A stretch of 10,791 bases of DNA from Polyangia bacterium. GTDB lineage: Bacteria > Myxococcota_A > Polyangia > Polyangiales > Polyangiaceae. The DNA is taken from positions 1 to 10,791 of the forward strand of contig JAUIKB010000094.1 of NCBI GenBank assembly GCA_030430975.1, given 5' to 3'. The position numbers were made by a program, and so were the translations under genes. Positions within the stretch are counted from its first letter, which is position 1, and the number at the start of each line of letters is the position of its first letter. The notes below the pieces were generated by a model, which searched no databases, had not been told where the DNA came from, and was given only the letters and a program-made list of their open reading frames with translations. Positions 6,439 to 10,791 of the stretch are shown in pieces.

Positions 6439-7356
6439 ATGGACGCTCTGGTTCGCGCCTTGTTGCGAAAGCCCGGCGCGGCATTGGCGACCGAGCTCGG
6501 TGCCTTTCGTCGCGCCGCGAGCGAGCGGGCCGACGACTTCCGCGTACCGATCGACCGAGCGATCGTCGGTGGACTTGTAGCCGATCGCGTCGGGTTCGCT
6601 TTTGCCGCCGGGTTTCATGCTGCGCTTTGCCGGCTCGTGCCGTCGCTCGGCTTCGACCACCGCGCAGCGTTGGCGGTGAGCGAAACCGGAGGGACGCATC
6701 CCCGAGCGATCCAGACAACGCTGCGCGCTCGCCCGGGTGGGTTGGTGCTCAGCGGTACCAAGTCTTGGTCGACGCTGGCCGCGGAAGCCGACACGTTGCT
6801 GATCGCGGCGTGTCGTGGCGAACGGCCCGACGGACGTGCGGACGTCGTGGTCGCGAAAGTCGACAGCGCGCGCACGGGGATCGTGATCGAGCCGATGGCG
6901 GCATCGGCATTCGTCCCAGAGATCCATCACGCGCGCCTCAAGCTAGACGACGTGAAGCTCAGCCACGACGAACTGCTTCCAGGCGACGGATACGCCGACT
7001 ACGTGAAGCCGTTTCGTACCATCGAAGACGTTCATGTCTTCGGAGCGCTGCTCGGGTACCTGGTGTCACTTGTTCGTCGGCGGCGTCTCGAGCCTAGCTT
7101 GAACGAGCGCCTGGTTTCGCTCGCGTTGACCGCGGCGGGGCTGGGCCGTTTGGAACCGGCTCATCCGGCGACCCACCTCGCGCTCGCGGGGCTGTTGGCA
7201 TCCGTCGAGTCGTTAGTCCAAGAATTGGACGCTCTGCTCCGCGGCGAGGATCCTGAGGCGGTGCGATGGCGGCGCGATCGGGCCCTGTTCAAGGTTGCGG
7301 GCTCCGCGCGCGAAAAGCGCCTAGTAGCTGCCCGTCGCTGGCAGGCGAATCCCTGA
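6439..7356 (+). CDS. Short acyl-CoA dehydrogenase-family protein
   Basis: The 305-residue protein has the flavin-binding middle domain of the acyl-CoA dehydrogenase family. The loop S81-E-T-G-G-T matches the family's T-E-x-x-x-G-S motif. It is followed by G101-L-V-L-S-G-T-K-S-W-S, the strand-turn that normally reads L-x-G-x-K-x-W-I-T, and a beta region to about residue 180. An all-helical N-terminal part (1-70) and C-terminal part (190-305) flank it. At 305 residues it is about 70 to 80 shorter than typical members, mainly at the N- and C-terminal helical domains, and the catalytic glutamate could not be placed. FAD-dependent oxidation of an acyl-CoA in the cytosol is the family reaction, but this could be a non-standard or inactive relative. 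ATG 6439 is chosen; GTG 6421 in the same frame is an alternative. The PHA-system gene follows 45 bp later, probably in one transcript. Confidence 0.88.
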   Translation: MDALVRALLRKPGAALATELGAFRRAASERADDFRVPIDRAIVGGLVADRVGFAFAAGFHAALCRLVPSLGFDHRAALAVSETGGTHPRAIQTTLRARPGGLVLSGTKSWSTLAAEADTLLIAACRGERPDGRADVVVAKVDSARTGIVIEPMAASAFVPEIHHARLKLDDVKLSHDELLPGDGYADYVKPFRTIEDVHVFGALLGYLVSLVRRRRLEPSLNERLVSLALTAAGLGRLEPAHPATHLALAGLLASVESLVQELDALLRGEDPEAVRWRRDRALFKVAGSAREKRLVAARRWQANP

Positions 7357-7401
7357 CGGGCGCCTGGCACGAGGGGCTGCGCTTTGGTACAAGATGGGCC
7401 C

Positions 7402-7713
7402 ATGAAGCACAGCGTGAAGCACGATTTAGGACGCGATAAGGCCAAGGAAGTCGCGATCGCCGCGTACGACAGCTATCGGCAGCGGTTCGAAAAGTACAAT
7501 CCCCAGGCAACCTGGAAGAGCGACTACTCCGCGGAGATCTCCTTCACGGCCAAAGGCATCAACCTGACGGGCAGCATGGACGTCAACGAGAACGAGATCG
7601 CGATGGACCTCGACGTGCCGTTCCTCCTTCGACCGTTCAAGAGCACGGCGCTGGGTGTGATCGAGGAAGAGATCAAGCGCTGGATCGAAAAAGCGAAGGC
7701 GGGAGAGATCTAG
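7402..7713 (+). CDS. Polyhydroxyalkanoic acid system family protein (PHA_gran_rgn, PF09650 type)
   Basis: The 103-residue product matches this small family along its whole length. It begins M-K-H-S-V-K-H-D-L-G with the following A-K helix, continues with R-F-E-K-Y-N-P-Q-A-T-W-K-S-D (28-41), a four-strand beta part, then D-L-D-V-P-F-L-L-R-P-F-K-S (69-81) and a final amphipathic helix I-E-E-E-I-K-R-W-I. The family is linked to polyhydroxyalkanoate granules by genome context in other bacteria, and its biochemical role is not established. ATG 7402 gives the expected family N-terminus; a TTG at 7384 in the same frame would add six residues and is less likely. The Shine-Dalgarno is weak. It lies just after an acyl-CoA dehydrogenase-family gene, which fits acyl-CoA or storage lipid metabolism. 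A long hairpin begins at its stop codon. Confidence 0.88.
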   Translation: MKHSVKHDLGRDKAKEVAIAAYDSYRQRFEKYNPQATWKSDYSAEISFTAKGINLTGSMDVNENEIAMDLDVPFLLRPFKSTALGVIEEEIKRWIEKAKAGEI

Positions 7714-7825
7714 CGCTCGCGCACTGCCGGCTCTGGCGCTACCCCGCCGCCCACCGACAAGCGGTGGAGCGGGCGCCGGGTTCGCGGCAGAGCCGGCAGT
7801 GTGCTCCGCGCTAGCGATTTTTCTT
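7710..7825 (+). terminator. Long imperfect hairpin plus T-run after the PHA-system gene
   Basis: Starting at the stop codon, CTAGCGC (7710-7716) pairs with GCGCTAG (7808-7814). CACTGCCGGCTCTG (7722-7735) pairs perfectly over 14 bp with 7788-7801. An inner stem CCACCG/CGGTGG (7751-7756 with 7762-7767) closes a five-base loop. The structure is followed by TTTTT at 7818-7822. It could end transcription of the 6439-7713 gene pair. It is longer than a normal intrinsic terminator and shares sequence with a second element downstream, so it may primarily be a repeat element that also acts as a terminator. Confidence 0.5.
7735..7775. repeat. Palindromic repeat element, copy 1 (short central loop)
   Basis: The core runs from a 21-nt block beginning GGCGCTACCCC and ending CCCACC (7735-7755) to a 16-nt block AGCGGTGGAGCGGGCG (7760-7775), with only four bases between. 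The two blocks pair with each other imperfectly. Both blocks recur exactly at 7919-7939 and 8023-8038. This core sits inside the larger hairpin at 7710-7814. Confidence 0.6.
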
Positions 7826-7912
7826 GTGCTTCGCACGTCCCTCGAGGTGCGTTGCCGTTCGGTGACTCCTTCCGCCGTAGCGTTCACGATCGGTTGCGCG
7901 TCGCGGCGCCTC

Positions 7913-8038
7913 CTCGCCGGCGCTACCCCGCCGCCCACCAAGGTCATCTTCTGCCAAGCTGACCGAATCGGCGTCTTCAAGCGAACATGCCTCCCGGGTC
8001 AGCTCGGCAGAAGTGACCGGCGAGCGGTGGAGCGGGCG
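7913..8038. repeat. Palindromic repeat element, copy 2 (long hairpin inserted in the loop)
   Basis: The same 21-nt (7919-7939) and 16-nt (8023-8038) blocks as copy 1 flank a separate inverted repeat. The arm 7942-7964 (GGTCATCTTC... to ...GCTGACC) pairs with 7997-8018, with about one mismatch and one bulge over 22 bp, around a 32-base loop. A perfect 8-bp pair CTCGCCGG/CCGGCGAG (7913-7920 with 8017-8024) overlaps the blocks. The element ends six bases before the amidase stop codon, so its hairpin could also protect or end the amidase transcript, although no T-run follows on that strand. Confidence 0.6.
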
Positions 8039-8043
8039 TCGAG

Positions 8044-9711
8044 TTAGCCGAGTAGGTCGATGGCTTGGGCGGGCCGGGGCGGTGCAGCGACGCCTGCTCG
8101 TTCGAGCTGGGCGAGCACCTGCAGGACCGTCGCCTCGTCGTAGCTATCACCCATGATCTGCAGGCCGATCGGCAGCCCCGCTGAATCTGTCCCTACTGGG
8201 GCTGTGCCGCACGGAATGCCCGTCAGGTTGCCGACGAACGCGTAGCGGCAGGCCTCGGCGAGCGCCGGTGGGTCGACGAACCCGTGCTGGGCTTCTTCAT
8301 CGGTGACCGGTGGCGCGGTGTTCGCCGTAGTCGGCAAAGCGATGACGTCCACGTTTCTCAGAACTTCGGCTACCTGCTCTCGAAGTGCGGCGCGTAGTCG
8401 TTGCGCGTCGAGATAGTCGTCGGATTCGAATGCGGACATGTTGGCGACGAGCATCTGCACGTCGAGACCCAGATCCATAGCGTGGTCGCGACGGATCTCG
8501 TGGAGGGCCGTGAGAATCTCCAGCCCGATCGTCAGGTACCCGATCGCCGAAGCGTGAGGTGCTAGCGGTAGCTCCACGTTGACGATTTCTGCGCCGTCGC
8601 GCTCGAGCTGTTTTAGTGCGTCCCGTCCGGCCTTGGCGACGCTGCTGTTGGCGTCTCGCCACTCGCTTTCGATGATTCCGATCTTCAGGCCCCGCACGCC
8701 TCGTCCCAACGCGCCGACAAGCTCGCCCGTGGCGAGCTCGGGCTGCCACGTGGACGACTCATCGTCCGCGTCGCTTCCCGTGCATTGTTCTGTAAACGCT
8801 GCAAGGTCGAAAGAACTCGCTCCAATTGGGCCCAGATGAACCATGGAGCTGCCGCCGTCCAGGCCATGCCCGGATGCGGGGATGCGTCCGAACGTCGGCT
8901 TTAGCCCGAACATGCCGTTGAAGCAGGCGGGAATGCGCACTGAACCGCCGCCATCGAGTCCCATCGCGACCGGGACGATTCCAGCCGCCACGGCGACGCC
9001 GGAACCACTTGAGCTTCCGCCCGGTAAATGACCAGGACTGTGAGCGTTGCGGGGCATGTCACGGTGGGGATTGCCGCCTAGCGGGGAGAGGCCAAACTCC
9101 GTCATCGGCGTCTGACCGATCAGCGTCGCTCCAGCCGAGCGCAGGCGCGCGACCGCCGGGCAATCCGATGTTGCCACGTCCTTGAGAAAACTCGTTCCGA
9201 CACATGTCGGCAAACCTGCGAAGTGAATCTCCTCTTTGATGACGATCGGGACGCCATCGAGCGTGCTCTTCGGTTCGCCGCGCTCATAGCGCTCGGTGGC
9301 AGCTTTGGCTGCCTCGAGCGCGTTGACCTCATCGAACACATGAACCGGGCCGCCGCCGGCACCCCGCTGCGCCCACGCTTTGGCACCGCGCAGCGCGCGC
9401 TCGGCGACTTCGAGCGGCGTTGTGCGCCCGACGAGGAACGCGTCATGAAGCACCTTGGCCGGGCGCGGCCAAGAGTCGCTGAGCGGCACTCCGAAGCCTT
9501 GGCCGTCGCCCGTTCGCGGAGCACGAGCGCGGAGTGGCCGGTAGCTGGCCGCGAAGTTGCGTCGCTGTGCTGCAGGCAGCTGTCGCAACGCTGAGATCCC
9601 GAGCTGGCTTCGAAGGATTTTCGCAACGAGGTGCTTGGCTGGCGTGTCGCGGACGAGCGCGACGACGGCGGTCAGAGCCTTTCCGGAGATCCGTCCTTGG
9701 GGTAGTTCCAT
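8044..9711 (-). CDS. Amidase-signature family amidase
   Basis: The 555-residue enzyme carries the full amidase signature: D-G-V-P-I-V-I-K159-E-E for the catalytic lysine, P-G-G-S233-S-S-G-S for the cis-serine, and L-D-G-G-G-S257-V-R-I-P for the nucleophile serine, followed by G-L-K-P-T-F-G-R. The 24-residue gap between the serines equals that in fatty-acid amide hydrolase (S217/S241), so the Ser-cisSer-Lys triad is complete. The family hydrolyses carboxylic amides; the substrate is not readable here. About 85 residues precede the first family helix, an N-terminal extension of basic and helical character without a clear signal peptide. A partner GatB/GatC is not nearby, which argues against a GatA role. 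It follows a small lipoprotein gene on the same strand by 52 bp, so the two may be cotranscribed. The start at 9711 has a poor Shine-Dalgarno. Confidence 0.94.
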   Translation of the reverse strand: MELPQGRISGKALTAVVALVRDTPAKHLVAKILRSQLGISALRQLPAAQRRNFAASYRPLRARAPRTGDGQGFGVPLSDSWPRPAKVLHDAFLVGRTTPLEVAERALRGAKAWAQRGAGGGPVHVFDEVNALEAAKAATERYERGEPKSTLDGVPIVIKEEIHFAGLPTCVGTSFLKDVATSDCPAVARLRSAGATLIGQTPMTEFGLSPLGGNPHRDMPRNAHSPGHLPGGSSSGSGVAVAAGIVPVAMGLDGGGSVRIPACFNGMFGLKPTFGRIPASGHGLDGGSSMVHLGPIGASSFDLAAFTEQCTGSDADDESSTWQPELATGELVGALGRGVRGLKIGIIESEWRDANSSVAKAGRDALKQLERDGAEIVNVELPLAPHASAIGYLTIGLEILTALHEIRRDHAMDLGLDVQMLVANMSAFESDDYLDAQRLRAALREQVAEVLRNVDVIALPTTANTAPPVTDEEAQHGFVDPPALAEACRYAFVGNLTGIPCGTAPVGTDSAGLPIGLQIMGDSYDEATVLQVLAQLERAGVAAPPRPAQAIDLLG

Positions 9712-9763
9712 GCCCGAAGCCTACACCCATCCCCAGCGGGCTGGGCAGCGCGTCGAGCTGGCC

Positions 9764-10255
9764 TTAATTGACGCGTGGACCGTGGCTGAGATAGGCCTCG
9801 CCACCCGCAGCATCGCCGGTCAGGTCCAGATCGACGTGTAGAGTGGCTCGCTCGGCACGGCACTGCCCGCGGCGTCCCTTGGTGCAATAGTAATAGCTGA
9901 CTCGGACCTCGGCATCGGCGACCGTTCCGTCAGCCACCTCGACCGGTAGTCGGATGGGTAATTCGTTGACCTTGAGTTTGCCGCGGAACCGTTTGGGAAA
10001 CGTCAAACCGTCGCCGAGGCTCTTCGCCGACACGGTGACCGGCGCGTCTTCTGTTAGCTCGGCGCCGGCGGGCGGTTTGAGATCGATTAGCAATGTGCCG
10101 GCGCCCGGGCCCAGCTGGCCATTCGCGCGTACCTGGGAAGGGGCCGAATTGTCTGCAGCGGCGCTAGCTACTGGCGCCTCCGCCGTAGCCGGTTCCGCCT
10201 TTTTCTCGCAGCCGGTCAGTACGACCAGCCCCAGCAACAGGGTAAGCATCCGCAT
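9764..10255 (-). CDS. Small lipoprotein with a beta-sandwich domain like the C-terminus of NHLRC2-type proteins
   Basis: The 163-residue protein has a classic lipoprotein signal, V-L-T-G before Cys16, then an Ala/Pro/Glu-rich linker to about residue 45. The remaining domain reads L-L-I-D-L-K-P-P-A-G-A-E-L-T-E-D-A-P-V near 55-73, then E-L-P-I-R-L-P-V-E-V near 98-107, and V-R-V-S-Y-Y-Y-C124-x7-C132 leading into a final strand. This order (a strand, x-L-x-x-x-A-P, then L-x-Y-Y-C...C) recalls the C-terminal domain of thioredoxin/NHL-repeat proteins such as NHLRC2. The resemblance is from memory of that family and is an inference. Here the domain stands alone on a lipid anchor without the thioredoxin or NHL parts. 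The two cysteines may form a disulfide. A weak promoter (TTGCGC at 10311-10316 and TATGAA at 10289-10294, read on the minus strand, 16 bp apart) lies upstream. The amidase gene follows. Confidence 0.84.
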   Translation of the reverse strand: MRMLTLLLGLVVLTGCEKKAEPATAEAPVASAAADNSAPSQVRANGQLGPGAGTLLIDLKPPAGAELTEDAPVTVSAKSLGDGLTFPKRFRGKLKVNELPIRLPVEVADGTVADAEVRVSYYYCTKGRRGQCRAERATLHVDLDLTGDAAGGEAYLSHGPRVN

Positions 10256-10377
10256 CTGATTAACTCTACGACGTTTCGCAGCATTAGTTTCATAGCGCGT
10301 ACCCCAAGATGCGCAACTGGCCGCAACCTCGACGAAAACCGAGACCCAGGCGGAGAGCGTCGGCGTAGGCTAGCCTC

Positions 10378-10653
10378 GTGAACCGCGCTAAACGGATCGT
10401 GTTGGGTGCTGCCGCGGGCGGGTTCCTGCTCGTGCTGGCTTCAGCGCTACGCCGTGAATTCCGGCACGATAAGCTGCTTCGCCGGTGCGCGGAACAAGAC
10501 GCTTCAGCGTGCGCCACGGCATGCTTTCGCGGCAGTTCCCGCGTGTGTCAACAGATCGAGTCGCAGTGCCACCGGGGCGTTAGATGGGCGTGCTCCGCGC
10601 AGGCAGCCGTGAGTTCGGCGCGAGCCGAGCGCCGACGCTTGCCCAGGTACTAG
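10378..10653 (+). CDS. Small membrane-anchored cysteine-rich protein
   Basis: The 91-residue frame begins at GTG 10378 with a basic N-terminus (N-R-A-K-R), then one hydrophobic segment at residues 7-24 that could be a signal anchor. A compact region holds six cysteines, C37, C45, C49, C57, C64 and C72, which form three C-x7-C units. The units R-C-A-E-Q-D-A-S-A-C, C-F-R-G-S-S-R-V-C and C-H-R-G-V-R-W-A-C resemble the C-x2-G-x4-C cysteine pairs seen in secreted Sel1-like repeat proteins of myxobacteria, but are too short to be full repeats. The C-terminus is basic. No family was recognised. The anchor plus evenly spaced cysteines argue for a real gene, while the GTG start with a poor Shine-Dalgarno is a weakness. 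It is divergent from the small lipoprotein gene. Confidence 0.55.
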   Translation: MNRAKRIVLGAAAGGFLLVLASALRREFRHDKLLRRCAEQDASACATACFRGSSRVCQQIESQCHRGVRWACSAQAAVSSARAERRRLPRY

Positions 10654-10748
10654 GTTGCGGCGCGCGTGGCCGAAGGTGAGGTCGTTGCACGGCGCGCTCA
10701 TGGAGGCGCGCAGCCGGTGGTTCTGGTTCCGCCCCGCGCCAGACTTGC

Positions 10749-10791
10749 CTAGATTCGGTCGCGCCGTTTCAGAATGATCAGGATCACGATG
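10749..10791 (-). CDS. Possible C-terminus of a membrane protein, cut by the right edge
   Basis: Reading the minus strand inward from the edge gives I-V-I-L-I-I-L-K-R-R-D-R-I and then TAG (10749-10751). A hydrophobic run followed by a basic tail is what the end of a transmembrane segment would look like. Only 13 codons are visible, so chance cannot be excluded, and a plus-strand ATG at 10774 is an alternative gene start. Confidence 0.3.
   Translation of the reverse strand, partial: IVILIILKRRDRI

Larger units (their letters stand above)
7714..8043. other. 330-base gene-free gap between convergent genes
   Basis: No credible gene was seen on either strand. Apart from the two palindromic elements, bases 7826-7912 hold only a short hairpin CGCAC/GTGCG (7832-7836 with 7847-7851). 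Open frames across the gap are arginine- or serine-rich shadows. Confidence 0.55.

Noticed and set aside
7364..7380. Second sigma-54-like sequence, TGGCACGAGGGGCTGC, before the PHA-system gene
   Set aside because: The -24 half is perfect but GG and GC are eleven bases apart instead of ten, and the TT before GC is missing; spacing is strict for this sigma factor.
7426..7980. 184-codon minus-strand frame across the PHA-system gene and the repeat gap
   Set aside because: It runs antisense to a conserved gene and through palindromic repeats, with Arg/Ala-rich composition; a shadow.
8044..9711. GatA (Glu-tRNA amidotransferase subunit A) as identity of the amidase
   Set aside because: No gatB or gatC nearby, and the long N-terminal extension and diverged D-G-G-G-S context fit a general amidase better.

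Overview
The window is GC-rich, densely coded DNA that looks like a myxobacterium (Myxococcota, probably a Polyangiales-type genome). The grounds are a Ras-like MglA-family GTPase whose key residues fall at the same positions as in Myxococcus xanthus MglA, several lipoproteins with glycine-rich or proline-rich spacers behind the lipidated cysteine, a good sigma-54 type promoter, and a PHA-granule type protein beside an acyl-CoA dehydrogenase. This assignment is an inference from gene content. No rRNA, tRNA, CRISPR array, insertion sequence or phage gene was seen.

Layout, left to right. Minus strand 1-685: the front part of a proline-rich, extensin-like (M15-type fold) lipoprotein that runs off the left edge. 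Plus strand 790-1266: a NUDIX hydrolase, divergent from it. Then 306 bases of noncoding DNA holding a sigma-54 promoter candidate and repeated upstream motifs. Plus strand 1573-5545: a tight three-gene operon of two beta-propeller-like lipoproteins, apparently diverged tandem paralogues, and a small outer-membrane beta-barrel protein, with start/stop overlaps of 4 bp and 1 bp. Minus strand 5563-6306: an MglA-like GTPase, convergent with the operon. Plus strand 6439-7713: a short acyl-CoA dehydrogenase-family protein and a polyhydroxyalkanoic acid system protein. Then 330 bases between convergent genes, filled with two related long palindromic elements. Minus strand 10255-8044: a small lipoprotein followed by a large amidase-signature enzyme. 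Plus strand 10378-10653: a small membrane-anchored cysteine-rich protein. The last 138 bases hold no certain gene, only a possible membrane-protein C-terminus on the minus strand.

The most interesting unit is the 1573-5545 operon. Two lipoproteins with repeated beta-sheet blades are translationally coupled to a barrel that ends in phenylalanine, which suggests a dedicated cell-envelope complex of unknown function, probably under enhancer-dependent (sigma-54) control. The second point of interest is the pair of palindromic elements at 7710-8038. They share a 21-nt left block and a 16-nt right block, but the copies carry quite different central hairpins.
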